Source: AP-16 sp963755055
GTDB taxonomy: Bacteria; Pseudomonadota; Alphaproteobacteria; Rhizobiales; Xanthobacteraceae
Length of the DNA stretch: 64,000 nt
Assembly (NCBI GenBank): GCA_963755055.1
Contig: CAVWIS010000006.1
Coordinates: 186,001-250,000, forward strand
Direction: 5' to 3'
A program made the translations under genes and the position numbers. Positions 39,286 through 47,322 of this stretch are shown piece by piece. The notes beneath the pieces are model-generated. The model was not told where the DNA came from. It saw nothing but the letters and a program-made list of their open reading frames with translations, and searched no databases. Numbering within the stretch: the first letter of the stretch is position 1; every line of letters begins with the position of its first letter.

Positions 39286-40548
39286 TTACGCCTCCATCTT
39301 GCAGGCATTCTCTTCCGGTGTCGCGGCGATCGCATCGAGCGGCTCGCCGGCGCCCGGAACCGGAGCGCCGGGCTTATAGATGTCCCACTGGTTCTTCAGC
39401 TCGTTGGCCTTCAGCGCCTCGACCGCATACATCTCGTGCATGAGCTGGTGGTCGTACTTGCGGAAATAGCCTTCCCGGGTCTTGAGCAGGTTGAACTTCG
39501 GCTCCTTCTCGAGGTGCTCGATGATCTTCGTTGCCTCGATCGATTTGATGTCGTTCATCGCCTGGGTGAGAATCTTGAGCGCGATGTAGTCGCCCCATGC
39601 CTGGTTCTCGGGCGGCTTCTTGTAGCGCCCGGTGAAGTCGGCGACGAATTTCTTGGAGCCGGCCGTGTCGATCAGGTGATGCCACACCAGCGGCCACGTG
39701 CCGAAGAAGTTGCCTTTGCCGGCGCCCCAGGCAACGGCGGTGTCGAAGCCGAAGCCGGCCACCGGGAAGTCCAGGCCGAACTCGGAATACTGCTTGAGGA
39801 AGTTGGTGATCTGGTTGCCGGCGAGATTGGACACGACGAGGTCCGGCTTGCTGCTCTTGATCTTGGTGAGGATGGTGGAGAAATCCGAGAAGTCGGTCGG
39901 CACCAGCTCGTCAGCGGAGAACTGCCCGCCATTCTGCTCCATGAACCTCTTGGCAACCTTGAGCAGGTCATGGCCGAAGGCGTAATCAGCGGTAAGCGAG
40001 TACCACTTCTTGCCCTTGACCATGTTGGCGGCCAGCAGCGAGCGTCCGACCGTCTTCACGTACATCGAGTTCTGGCTTTCGACGTGGAACATGTACTTGT
40101 TGCAGTTGGAGCCGCGCAACGCGTCGGAGTTGCCGCCAGTATTGACGTAGAGGTTCTTGGTCCGCTGAGCCACCTGCGCGATCGTCAGGCAGGACGCCGA
40201 CGAGATCTCGCCGACGATGCAGGCCACCTTGTCGCGCTCGATCAGGCGCTCGGCCTTGGTGGAGGCGATCTGCGGGTTCACCGAGTCCTCCTTGACGAGA
40301 TCGATCTTGCGTCCGAGCACGCCGCCGGCTGCGTTGATTTCGTCGACCGCCATGTCGGCCGCCATCACGGCGTAGTCGCCGAGCACGCCGAGGAAGCCGG
40401 TGCGGGGCGTGAGGTGCCCGATCTTGATGGCGTCCGATTGCGCGCGACCGATGGCTGGAAATCCCACCACGCCCGTCGCCACAGCGGCACCGGCGCCAGC
40501 GCCGCCTACTATCACGTCACGCCGCGAAATGCCTGTGAACGTCGTCAT
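39286..40548 (-). CDS. Substrate-binding protein of the Liv-type ABC transporter, Tat-exported
   Basis: 420 residues. A Tat signal, TGISRRDVIVGGAGAGAAVA ending PAIGRAQS, precedes a type I periplasmic binding protein: IKIGHLTPRTGFLGVLGDYA, INAAGGVLGRKIDLVKEDS, VACIVGEISSASCLTIAQVA and PVAGFGFDTAVAWGAG. The ATG at 40548 follows GGGAGGAAG. It is the first gene of the transporter operon. Tat export suggests folding before secretion. The ligand cannot be read from sequence. Confidence 0.92.
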   Translation of the reverse strand: MTTFTGISRRDVIVGGAGAGAAVATGVVGFPAIGRAQSDAIKIGHLTPRTGFLGVLGDYAVMAADMAVDEINAAGGVLGRKIDLVKEDSVNPQIASTKAERLIERDKVACIVGEISSASCLTIAQVAQRTKNLYVNTGGNSDALRGSNCNKYMFHVESQNSMYVKTVGRSLLAANMVKGKKWYSLTADYAFGHDLLKVAKRFMEQNGGQFSADELVPTDFSDFSTILTKIKSSKPDLVVSNLAGNQITNFLKQYSEFGLDFPVAGFGFDTAVAWGAGKGNFFGTWPLVWHHLIDTAGSKKFVADFTGRYKKPPENQAWGDYIALKILTQAMNDIKSIEATKIIEHLEKEPKFNLLKTREGYFRKYDHQLMHEMYAVEALKANELKNQWDIYKPGAPVPGAGEPLDAIAATPEENACKMEA

Positions 40549-40632
40549 TTTCTTCCTCCCCGGGGGTTCCTCTTGCATAACGGTAGACATTGATCCAATC
40601 GCCATTTAAGTCAACCTGGGTCAACGCGGGGC

Positions 40633-40790
40633 GTGCGCACGGCCGACCAGGCCGACGACGTCTTCCTCTCGCCGCGCCAGCGCGGCCAGAACCGGGAAGA
40701 CGCGATGCGCGAGTACCTGACCTGGGAGGTCAACCTGGTCGACGAGATGGCCAAGGACGACGATCACCGCTTCCGCGTCGTCGCCGGCCG
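40633..40790 (+). pseudogene. Unidentified coding remnant
   Basis: An open stretch reads RTADQADDVFLSPRQRGQNR, EDAMREYLTWEVNLVDEMAK and DDDHRFRV with strongly coding-like codon use (nearly all G/C at third positions). It has no start signal and fades out at about 40790, shortly before a repeat element. I do not recognise the parent family. It lies between the transporter operon and the CopA C-terminal fragment. Confidence 0.4.
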
Positions 40791-40840
40791 AGGAGCGGCA
40801 CGGCGATGCAGTTCGAGTATTCGATGCGCGGCCATGGCCC

Positions 40841-40907
40841 GTAGGATGGGCAAGGCGGCCCCAGCATTTGTTTGATCCAAGAAGCCCCGCCCGCTTCGCC
40901 CACGCTG
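40841..40907. repeat. Short GTAGGATGGGCAAGG-type repeat
   Basis: GTAGGATGGGCAAGGCGGCC at 40841 and the divergent arm CCCGCTTCGCCCACGCTG ending at 40907 form a reduced copy of the dispersed palindrome. It lies immediately upstream of the CopA C-terminal fragment and may mark the recombination point. Confidence 0.6.
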
Positions 40908-40913
40908 CCGGCC

Positions 40914-41031
40914 AAGCGAACCTCTTTCGCCTTCATCTACAACGCCGCCGGCGTCCCGATCGCCGCCGGCGTGCTCTATCCGGTGTTCGGCATCCTGCGC
41001 TCGCCGGTGCTTGCCGCCGCCGCCTTTGGCC
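40914..41031 (+). pseudogene. C-terminal fragment of a copper-type P-ATPase (CopA-like)
   Basis: Reads KRTSFAFIYNAAGVPIAAGV and LYPVFGILRSPVLAAAAFG, the well-conserved last two membrane helices of P1B copper ATPases (usually NLFFAFIYNAAGVPIAAG). The final MALSSVSVI motif is missing. Together with 35573-35776 it shows that a copA-like gene once lay here; the transporter operon is now in between. Confidence 0.72.
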
Positions 41032-41195
41032 AAGAAGTGCCCTCGGGCCAAGACGGATTATCGGACAGCGCGCATTATTGCTACCATGCGTCCCGGAATT
41101 CACGCGAGAGCGCTTCCCGCTCGTGGGGGTCGAGCCATCGCTGGGCCGGAGATGACTGGAGGCCTGGGCCTCCAAGCCGACGCAGGAGCGACATC

Positions 41196-41984
41196 ATGAT
41201 CAGGCTCTATGACAATGCCTTCAGCCCGTTTGCTCGCAAGGTGCGCATGGTCCTGGAATTCAAGGGCCTGGACTTTGAGGTCGTCGACGGCCTGCTCAAG
41301 ACGAACCATGAGGCGCTCAAAGCCGTGAACGGGCGCGTCGAGGTGCCGGCACTGGTCGACGATGAGATCATCGTCGTCAACTCGGCGGATATCGTCGCTC
41401 ATCTTGAATTTCGCTATCCAGCGAAACCGGTATATCCCCAATCGTCCGCCGCTCGCGTCCACGCGCGCGCCTGGGAACGGACGGCCGACGCCTTCATCGA
41501 TCCCATCCTGGTCGACATATCGTACTGGAAATGGGCCGACCGTCCGGACCGCATGCCCGATGGTCTGCTCGAGGCGGCTCGCGCCGACCTCCAACTCGTG
41601 TATGACGCGCTCGACCGCGAGCTCACCGACCGGGAATTTGTGAGCGGGCCGTTGTCGATTGCCGACATTGCGCTGTTCCCGCATCTGGCAAGCGCCAAAG
41701 CGATGGAGGTCGAGTTCTCGGCGCAACTGCATCCCAGTCTGGCGCGATGGTTCAGGCAAATGCGGACGCTGCCGATTTGCGCGGCGGATACGCGGCGCGC
41801 GAGGGACTACGTCGTGCACATGAAGGACCGGGATCTGGAGAAGCGGCGCATCTTCTGGCGCGGCGATCGCATCGAGTGGATACTGGCACGCGGCTTTCAC
41901 GGGTGGTTCTTCAGGGAGATCAACGAGGGGCGGGTGCTGTGGCCGGGGCCCGCGTTGCCGGCTGCCCTTCAAACAGCACCGTAG
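41196..41984 (+). CDS. Glutathione S-transferase family protein
   Basis: 262 residues. The N-terminal thioredoxin fold begins MIRLYDNAFSPFARKVRMVL, with RVEVPALVDDEIIVVNSADI (the cis-Pro and the glutathione gamma-Glu site SADI). The C-terminal helical domain contains FVSGPLSIADIALFPHLASA with the N-capping Asp. The ATG at 41196 is chosen by homology although the frame is open upstream. The TAG stop is provided by the intergenic repeat starting at 41981. The extra ~40 C-terminal residues (IFWRGDRIEWILARGFHGWF) are unusual. Confidence 0.88.
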   Translation: MIRLYDNAFSPFARKVRMVLEFKGLDFEVVDGLLKTNHEALKAVNGRVEVPALVDDEIIVVNSADIVAHLEFRYPAKPVYPQSSAARVHARAWERTADAFIDPILVDISYWKWADRPDRMPDGLLEAARADLQLVYDALDRELTDREFVSGPLSIADIALFPHLASAKAMEVEFSAQLHPSLARWFRQMRTLPICAADTRRARDYVVHMKDRDLEKRRIFWRGDRIEWILARGFHGWFFREINEGRVLWPGPALPAALQTAP

Positions 41985-42141
41985 GGTGGGCAAGGCGGCC
42001 CGCCCATCACCAAACAGGCACGGGCCTGAGATCCGCCTTGCCCACGCTGTCGAGTGGTCCGATGGCGAGCCGACCGCGTCGGCAACACGGACGTCGGCAG
42101 AGCATCAAACGAGATGCCCGGGCCGCGTTGCCCACCCTACG
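41981..42141. repeat. GTAGGGTGGGCAAGG-type palindromic repeat
   Basis: Begins GTAGGGTGGGCAAGGCGGCC at 41981 and ends TTGCCCACCCTACGGCC at about 42143, with an internal CCTTGCCCACGCTG near 42038. Same family as 3332-3540 and 32247-32505. Its first bases provide the stop codon of the GST gene. Confidence 0.78.
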
Positions 42142-42201
42142 GCCCTGCCGATCACCTGCCGGCGCGTCTCGGCGCGCATGAGCGATCTCCACGACGCAGT
42201 A

Positions 42202-42645
42202 TCAACCGACCAGCGGGGCCAAACGTTTCACCATTGTAATAGACTGATGCCCGTGCGGATAGTCTGCAACGCGGCCAACTATTTCGAAGCCAAGTCGGCG
42301 ATAAAACTCCGGAGCTTGGAAGCTGTGGGTTTCCAATACGATCTGATCACACCCGCGATTCCTGGCCTCGACCTCTACGGCGCGCATCAGTCCGGTTCCG
42401 TTTCCTTGATTGCGCAAGTCGGCCGGAACGAACAGGTTGCGGACGTAGCATGTCTTTCCCCACGTCCAACCATGTGCGCCGCCGATCGCCACTCCATCGG
42501 GTCCTCTCAGGAATAAGCCGAAGAGCTTGCCATCTGATATGCCTGTGACCTGCACGTTGAAGGCATAGATACCGTCTTCGAGGATACGGATATCGTCGGG
42601 GCTCGGCCGCTCCTCGACCACGATCTTGCCGAGAGAATTGCCCAT
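42202..42645 (-). CDS. GNAT-family N-acetyltransferase
   Basis: 147 residues. The acetyl-CoA motif is RNLFVPADLRNQGNGTGLMR (Q/R-x-x-G-x-G/A), and FYRRLGFEIVGRVADYP is the usual motif B. The ATG at 42645 is preceded by AAAGG. Small standalone GNAT proteins acetylate amines, antibiotics or protein N-termini; the substrate is unknown. Confidence 0.85.
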   Translation of the reverse strand: MGNSLGKIVVEERPSPDDIRILEDGIYAFNVQVTGISDGKLFGLFLRGPDGVAIGGAHGWTWGKTCYVRNLFVPADLRNQGNGTGLMRAVEVEARNRGCDQIVLETHSFQAPEFYRRLGFEIVGRVADYPHGHQSITMVKRLAPLVG

Positions 42646-43024
42646 CACCTTTGTCCGTGGGAAGCACGCTCGGCGGTGCCGCGTGTGCAGGTCCTACGAC
42701 AGAGGCTTGCCGATGAGCAAGCCATTTGCCACCGAGGCGGCGCATGACTCGATGACGTGGCGACCCTTGGCTACCGTGGGCTCGGCGAGCGCCCCGGCCG
42801 GTGGGGCGGTCTCGCCGCTTGGATAAGATCCACGGTCGGGCTAATCGCGCCGGCCCTGGCTGTCGGATTTGCCGCAGAGCGCTTTACATGCCAGCCCAGG
42901 AGCATTCTCCGGTCCATTCATCATGGTGCCCGCTCGTGGCCGAAATGAGCCCGGCCGTGCCAGTCATCGCGGCTCGTGTTTGGGACGTGGACGAGCGATC
43001 GGAAACCGAAAAAGCCGGAAGGAT
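42646..43024. other. Intergenic stretch without a supportable gene
   Basis: About 380 bases between the GNAT gene and the NADAR gene. Short open frames exist on the plus strand but none has a convincing start signal, length or domain. No repeat or hairpin stands out. Confidence 0.5.
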
Positions 43025-43645
43025 TCACTTGGTCCTCTTCTGCAGCGCCGCACGGATGCGCGTCCAGATATCGGCCATAATCACGCCGGGGATGGTCCGG
43101 CTGTCGCGCCGCATCTGATGAACGAGAGGGCGGTTACCGGTTGCTAACAGCGCATCCTGCGCCGCGGGGTTTTGCTCGAATTTGGCCCGGCAGGCGCGTT
43201 CCATGAGCTGCCAGTGATCCCAGGTGCCGACCCGCACGACCTGCCCGGAGAAGTCGATCGTATCGGAGGCCGGTGCGTAGAAGCCGGCGTCCTTGGCCGT
43301 ACTGCCGTGAAGGGCCGCAAGGCGCCGCCGATTGGCTTCGTCGGGAAACTTCAGGCCCTGCCAAAAACCCTCCACGCTCGCATAATCCAGTCCGTCGAGG
43401 ACGAACGGGGCGTGCGCAAAGTTCGAGATCAGCTTCAGCGGGACCGGCGAGCGCGACGTGATATTGATCGGCAGGCGGCACGCCTCGTCTTCCGGTCCGA
43501 GCGAGTGGAAGGACGCGGCGCCGCCCTTGACCTCGCGCAATCGAAATACTCGTCCCGCATGGTCGGCAAGCCAACCGGCGAGGTCGCGTTCGCTATCCTC
43601 ATCGGGCGTCACGACGAGCAGGTTTTTCCGCATTCCGACGATCAT
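43025..43645 (-). CDS. NADAR-family protein (YbiA-like N-glycosidase fold)
   Basis: 206 residues. PVPLKLISNFAHAPFVLDGL, DYASVEGFWQGLKFPDEANR and VMADIWTR-like C-terminal residues match the NADAR/YbiA domain (previously DUF1768), whose members hydrolyse ADP-ribose-linked or riboflavin-intermediate N-glycosidic bonds. The N-terminal ~70 residues (RKNLLVVTPDEDSERDLAGW) are an additional region. The ATG at 43645 has GGAGGCG 8 bases upstream and is preferred over the ATG at 43660. NADAR genes are sometimes linked to defence or ADP-ribosylation systems; no such partner is adjacent here. Confidence 0.85.
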   Translation of the reverse strand: MIVGMRKNLLVVTPDEDSERDLAGWLADHAGRVFRLREVKGGAASFHSLGPEDEACRLPINITSRSPVPLKLISNFAHAPFVLDGLDYASVEGFWQGLKFPDEANRRRLAALHGSTAKDAGFYAPASDTIDFSGQVVRVGTWDHWQLMERACRAKFEQNPAAQDALLATGNRPLVHQMRRDSRTIPGVIMADIWTRIRAALQKRTK

Positions 43646-43900
43646 CGCCTGCGCCTCCATTTGCGAGATCTCGCGAGACCGTAGTAGACGACCCACGCCA
43701 GAACGATTGGAGCGACCGCGAACTAGGCTATCTTCTCCGCGTCGCGTGCCTCCTCGATCGGCCATCGATCGCAACCGGCGTCCTTGAACCGACACAGCGG
43801 CTGGTCGCTGACGGAATTTGCCTGGGCGCAAAGCGCGCTGGAACGCGCGCCGCTTATTGGTTTGTTTGACCGCAATCGATCCCGGCCCGCGAAGGTCTGC

Positions 43901-44746
43901 TCAGGCCATGGGCCCTCCGCAGATCTGGGTGCGCCGCATGACCCGGCGGAACGGCCCGGCATCATGGATCGCCAGATGCTTGCAACAGCGATTGTCCCAG
44001 AATGCGATCGAGCCGGTCTCCCAGCGGAAGCGGCAGGTGAACTCGGGGCGGTGGCCGTGATCGAGCAGGTAGTTCAAGAGCGGCCTGCTCTCGTCCTCGG
44101 TCAGGCCCTCGAAGCCGTAGGTGTAGGAGTGGTTGACATAGAGCAGCTTGCGCCCGGTCTCCGGGTGGGTCGCCACCACCGGGTGCGCGCTGATCGTCTC
44201 GCGCCAGTCGGCGTCCTCGCGCACCTTGGTGGAGCGCTGCGCGTTCCTGTTGGCCTGGGGGCCGGCCACCTTGCGGTCGGAGTGCAGCGCCCGCAGTCCA
44301 GACAACATCGTCTTCATGCCGTCGGACAGCGTCTCGTAGGCCTGATACTGGTTGGCGAACAGCGTGTCGCCGCCGTAAGGCGGCACCTCGATGGCATAGA
44401 GGATGGCCCCCATGGGCGGCTCGGCCACCATGGTGGTGTCGGCGTGCCATTCCTCGCCGACGATCCGCTGGTCGCCCGGCTCGCGCGTGATCTGCACGAT
44501 CTCAGGATCGGCCTGCATGCCCTTGTAGTTCGGATGGATGAAGATCTCGCCGAACCGTCGCGTGAAGGCCTTGTGGCGCTGCGCATCCAGCTTCTGGTCG
44601 CGGAAGAAGATCACGCAGTGCTCGAGCAGCGCGCTGCGGATGTCGCCGATCGTGCGGTCGTCGAGATCCTGGCTGACATCGACATTGTGGATCTCGGCGC
44701 CGATGCTGCCGGCAATGGGGCGGACCTCGATCTGGCTGTTGCGCAT
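43901..44746 (-). CDS. TauD/TfdA-family Fe(II)/2-oxoglutarate dioxygenase
   Basis: 281 residues. The metal ligands are His and Asp in VGEEWHADTTMV and the distal His in NRCCKHLAIHDAGPFRRVMR, followed by the 2-oxoglutarate-binding Arg. The start MRNSQIEVRPIAGSIGAEI has a strong GGAGGAACC upstream. Family members hydroxylate taurine, 2,4-D-like ethers, alkyl sulphates or carnitine precursors. No sulphonate transporter is adjacent. The upstream gene on the same strand is a small leader-peptide-like ORF (45074-45259), 327 bases away. Confidence 0.9.
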   Translation of the reverse strand: MRNSQIEVRPIAGSIGAEIHNVDVSQDLDDRTIGDIRSALLEHCVIFFRDQKLDAQRHKAFTRRFGEIFIHPNYKGMQADPEIVQITREPGDQRIVGEEWHADTTMVAEPPMGAILYAIEVPPYGGDTLFANQYQAYETLSDGMKTMLSGLRALHSDRKVAGPQANRNAQRSTKVREDADWRETISAHPVVATHPETGRKLLYVNHSYTYGFEGLTEDESRPLLNYLLDHGHRPEFTCRFRWETGSIAFWDNRCCKHLAIHDAGPFRRVMRRTQICGGPMA

Positions 44747-44974
44747 GGTTCCTCCGATGGTCGGCGCACCGGTCCTGCATCCGCCGTCGCAGAGCGTCGG
44801 CAATCGCATCGCGCCAATTGTCGCGAGGTTATGGTGTGTTCATGCCCGCCGCAATAGGCGCCGATCGGCGTCCCGACGCCGTGATTCAACAAGATCGGGA
44901 TGCGCACCCGCGCAGCGGCCGCGCGCGCGGAATGCTTCCCGCCGCGCCGCCTGCGGCCCCGCGAGGAGCGCGCG

Positions 44975-44998
44975 ATCCCGCGCCTCTGCGCGCGGGAT
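44975..44998. repeat. GC-rich hairpin between peptide gene and dioxygenase
   Basis: A perfect 9-bp stem (ATCCCGCGC with GCGCGGGAT) and 6-base loop lies about 75 bases after the stop of the small peptide gene. No T run follows on either strand, so it is at best a weak terminator or an attenuation/processing structure. Confidence 0.4.
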
Positions 44999-45073
44999 GC
45001 CCGCAACCCGTGCGGGCGGTACCCGGCCCGCCGGGGCCGAGCGCCGCACGCAAGGCCGGCATGGCGCCGGGGC

Positions 45074-45259
45074 TCAGTCCCGCACGATGGTTGGATCGCC
45101 GCCGTCATGGCGGGGCGGCAACGGCTGCGGGTTGATGCCGCCAGCGACGTTGTCGAGATCCTCCTTCGACAGCGCATCATCGCCGGAAACCGCGTTGCCC
45201 GAGCTCTTGTCGGCCTCGATGCCGGTCGCGGTCGCAGCGGGAGTCTTCTGGTCCGCCAT
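45074..45259 (-). CDS. Small peptide with double-glycine leader-like motif (candidate RiPP/bacteriocin precursor)
   Basis: 61 residues starting MADQKTPAATATGIEADKSS. It has the motif ALSKEDLDNVAGG, the L-x-x-E/D-x-L-x-x-V-x-GG pattern of leader peptides cleaved by C39 peptidases and common in NHLP/Nif11-type precursors. The remaining core is INPQPLPPRHDGGDPTIVRD. A GGAAGGA motif precedes the ATG. No maturase, peptidase or exporter gene is seen nearby; the only co-directional neighbour is the TauD-like dioxygenase. Alternatively it may be a GG-motif protein with no post-translational role. The leader motif is seen; the product class is inference. Confidence 0.62.
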   Translation of the reverse strand: MADQKTPAATATGIEADKSSGNAVSGDDALSKEDLDNVAGGINPQPLPPRHDGGDPTIVRD

Positions 45260-45576
45260 GGTCCGATGTCCTTCCTGTCTCGGCGCGGCTGATCGCGCCG
45301 AACAGGAGACCGGGGGCGGGCGGCAGGGATGTTTTTGCCAGGACATCGGCGACGACACGCATGTGCCGCGGGGCGGCGCGCGCGGTTTTCCCGAGCCCGC
45401 CAGCCCCAGGCCTCGCAATTTGATGCGGTTTTAGCTAGAAAGTCGGTGCTCGAATTAGTACACTCTTTCGTTGCGCGAGCTAATTGCGAGCCACGGAAAC
45501 TCGACGGGCGCGCCGTGGCGCCGAAAAGGGGGCAAATCCTGTTTGCGTGCGTGGTCACGCAGGAAAGGGGTTTGCC

Positions 45577-45813
45577 ATGCTGAGACGCGCCAGGATCGTT
45601 TTTGATTATCAACGTGTGATCGACTGCACTATTCGCGACATATCGAGCACCGGCGCGTCGCTGAGCGTTGCAAGCTCGCTGAATATTCCCAGCACTTTCG
45701 ACCTGATCGCGGACCGCGACAACGCCTACTTTTGTCGCGTGATCCGGAAAGACGAGAGTCGAGTCGATGTCTTGTTTCAGGATTTGGTGTCCACCCAAAA
45801 CTCCGAAATATGA
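45577..45813 (+). CDS. Short PilZ-domain-like protein
   Basis: 78 residues. IDCTIRDISSTGASLSVASS and FDLIADRDNAYFCRVIRKDE carry the D-x-S-x-x-G core of PilZ domains. The first PilZ element RxxxR is represented only by MLRRARIVFDYQR. PilZ proteins bind cyclic di-GMP, but short Rhizobiales versions like this are often orphan. AGGAAAGG lies upstream of the ATG. A slightly A/T-richer region than average. Confidence 0.7.
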   Translation: MLRRARIVFDYQRVIDCTIRDISSTGASLSVASSLNIPSTFDLIADRDNAYFCRVIRKDESRVDVLFQDLVSTQNSEI

Positions 45814-45846
45814 ATCTTCGACGCGGGTATCGGTGGGGTCGCTCGG

Positions 45847-46329
45847 ATGCATCCGCTCCTGGTCGTGTTCATCGCCTACCTCATAGCGTCGTTGGCTTTT
45901 GCCGCGTGGATACTGTGGAGCGCCGGGGGGCTGTCGATGCGTCGCCGCGAAGGGGAGGGGCCCCGGCAACTGCCTACTCTCGGGGGGCGCGTTGCGCGGC
46001 TGGCGAAGCTTCCTGTGTTTGTTTCTGCGACCTTCATGGGACTGTGTACGATCGGCATATTGTTTTGGCAGATAAGCTCCGGATTGAAGACAGGCGAGTG
46101 GGAGGCATATACGGTGTCCGACCTGCTCGAGACTGCGAGAATATACTTCCCCAGACGGTATGAGACGGCGAGCTTCAGCCCATCCGAGAGTTTTCGGATT
46201 GACGCACAGGCTGTCATCGAGTGGCTTCTCGACGTTCCGGCGATCGTGCCCCTGTTGATCGCCACAATATTGATTGCATTGTTCTACATCTGGCTTGCGC
46301 GCATTGCAGAGAGACATTCTGCTCAGTAG
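45847..46329 (+). CDS. Hypothetical inner-membrane protein
   Basis: 160 residues with three predicted transmembrane helices: near the N-terminus (LLVVFIAYLIASLAFAAWIL), in the middle (FVSATFMGLCTIGILFW) and near the C-terminus (IVPLLIATILIALFYIWLAR). A periplasmic or cytoplasmic loop lies between helices 2 and 3. Third-position composition is more relaxed than neighbours. No family recognised. It begins 33 bases after the PilZ-like gene and may be co-transcribed with it. Confidence 0.62.
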   Translation: MHPLLVVFIAYLIASLAFAAWILWSAGGLSMRRREGEGPRQLPTLGGRVARLAKLPVFVSATFMGLCTIGILFWQISSGLKTGEWEAYTVSDLLETARIYFPRRYETASFSPSESFRIDAQAVIEWLLDVPAIVPLLIATILIALFYIWLARIAERHSAQ

Positions 46330-46472
46330 TGCTTTTCGGATGAAGGCGGCAGGCTCGCAGCGGAGAGCGTGGTCGGCTGCCGGAGCAATGAGGTCGGCGA
46401 ATTCCCCGAGCTCGGGGGTTCGCACCAAGGTATTCACTATGGGTATAAAAAAGGGTTGAAGTATCCACGTAT

Positions 46473-46886
46473 ATGTGTAAGCATGCCGATTTTATCCACC
46501 TCGCCCCGCCCGATCCCGTGGTTGGCCCCGGGGATCGCGACGAGACGCGCCCGGAGAGGACGCCGCATGATCGATCCGGCATGGAGGAGCACGGCAGCCG
46601 CGACCCGGCGGCTCGCGGCGCGGGCCGCCAGCCTGACAATACAGGTGATTTACAGGAGCAGCGGCGCTGGCTGGTCCTCGGGGGTCGACCTGATAGAACA
46701 GGTGAAATACAGGCTGCGTGCCGTGGACTGCTCGGCGACCGAAGCCGGTGGTGCCGGCTCACGGGCGCGCCAGGAACAAGAGTTTCGCAGAAACAACTAA
46801 TCAACAACGAATCAACAACGAATCAACAACGGATCAATGAGGCCGGCCCGTTGCACGATCTGCCGCCTGTGGCTGATGGGCCATGA
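46473..46886 (+). CDS. Repeat-bearing small hypothetical protein, copy 1
   Basis: 137 codons on the plus strand containing the two peptide repeats GRQPDNTGDLQ and GRPDRTGEIQ, spaced exactly 57 bases apart. It ends with an 11-bp tandem repeat encoding part of NNESTTNQQRINEAG. Its stop TGA overlaps the ATG of a second homologous ORF (ATGA at 46883). The N-terminal ~45 residues have no counterpart in copy 2. Whether it is translated is unproven: no ribosome-binding site is obvious and codon use is atypical. Confidence 0.35.
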   Translation: MCKHADFIHLAPPDPVVGPGDRDETRPERTPHDRSGMEEHGSRDPAARGAGRQPDNTGDLQEQRRWLVLGGRPDRTGEIQAACRGLLGDRSRWCRLTGAPGTRVSQKQLINNESTTNQQRINEAGPLHDLPPVADGP

Positions 46887-47106
46887 GCGATCCGACCCGA
46901 CGGGCTCGCGGCCCGGGCCGCCAGCCTGATAATACAGGTGATTTACAGGAGCGGGCGGCGCGCCGGGTCCATCGGGGTCGACCTGATAAAACAGGTGAAA
47001 TACAGGTTGCGTGCTCGGCGACCGAAGCCGGCGGTGCCGGGTTCACGGGCGGGGCCAGGAACAAGAGTTCGCTAGATACAACGAATCAACAACGGATCAA
47101 TGAGGT
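46597..47106. repeat. Tandem duplication of a ~250-base module with internal iterated motifs
   Basis: Two modules (about 46597-46842 and 46890-47106) are offset by exactly 293 bases. Each contains two 25-base elements of type CCTGAYAAWACAGGTGAWWT followed by ACAGG, at 46632, 46689, 46925 and 46982; within each module they are 57 bases apart. Each module ends with AATCAACAACG units (three in the first, one in the second) and GGATCAATGAGG. Each element contains CCTG...CAGG palindromes. No transposase or integrase is present. Confidence 0.8.
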
Positions 47107-47122
47107 CCCTCGTGCAGGGTAG
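46883..47122 (+). CDS. Repeat-bearing small hypothetical protein, copy 2
   Basis: 79 codons beginning MSDPTRRARGPGRQPDNTGD, with GRPDKTGEIQVACSATEAGG and ending TTNQQRINEVPRAG. It is the tandem homologue of the ORF at 46473 and overlaps it by ATGA, as coupled genes do. Substitutions between the copies in the repeat elements are partly synonymous (GAC/GAT for Asp) or conservative (Arg/Lys), which supports, weakly, selection on this frame. Function unknown. Confidence 0.35.
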   Translation: MSDPTRRARGPGRQPDNTGDLQERAARRVHRGRPDKTGEIQVACSATEAGGAGFTGGARNKSSLDTTNQQRINEVPRAG

Positions 47123-47260
47123 GCACCGGCGGCCCGACATTTTCCGGTGCCGGCACGGCAGACGGTCCGCCGTTGCCACGCGGCAAGTCGCGCATTGAGA
47201 ACAGCAGGAACAGTCAGAAACAGTGAAGCGGTGATCGCCGGCCACCTGCGGCAGCAAGAA

Positions 47261-47286
47261 CCCGGCCGACGGTCAGGTCGGCCGGG
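47261..47286 (-). terminator. Hairpin downstream of the 103-residue secreted protein gene
   Basis: CCCGGCCGAC and GTCGGCCGGG form a perfect 10-bp stem with a 6-base loop about 36 bases after the stop codon at 47323, followed on the minus strand by TTCTTGC. A plausible intrinsic terminator although the T run is broken. Confidence 0.6.
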
Positions 47287-47322
47287 CCCCGTGAATGCGG
47301 GTGATTTGGAAGCCTTGGCGTC

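Noticed and set aside
43784..44857. A 357-codon plus-strand open frame
   Set aside because: Antisense shadow of the TauD-like gene.
44611..46437. A 608-codon open frame on the minus strand
   Set aside because: It runs antisense to the membrane protein and PilZ genes and through the TauD gene start in a different frame; no domain, erratic composition. A chance shadow of GC-rich DNA.
46597..47106. CRISPR-like array
   Set aside because: Only four short elements in two duplicated modules; the sequence between elements is also duplicated, so there are no unique spacers, and no cas genes are present.
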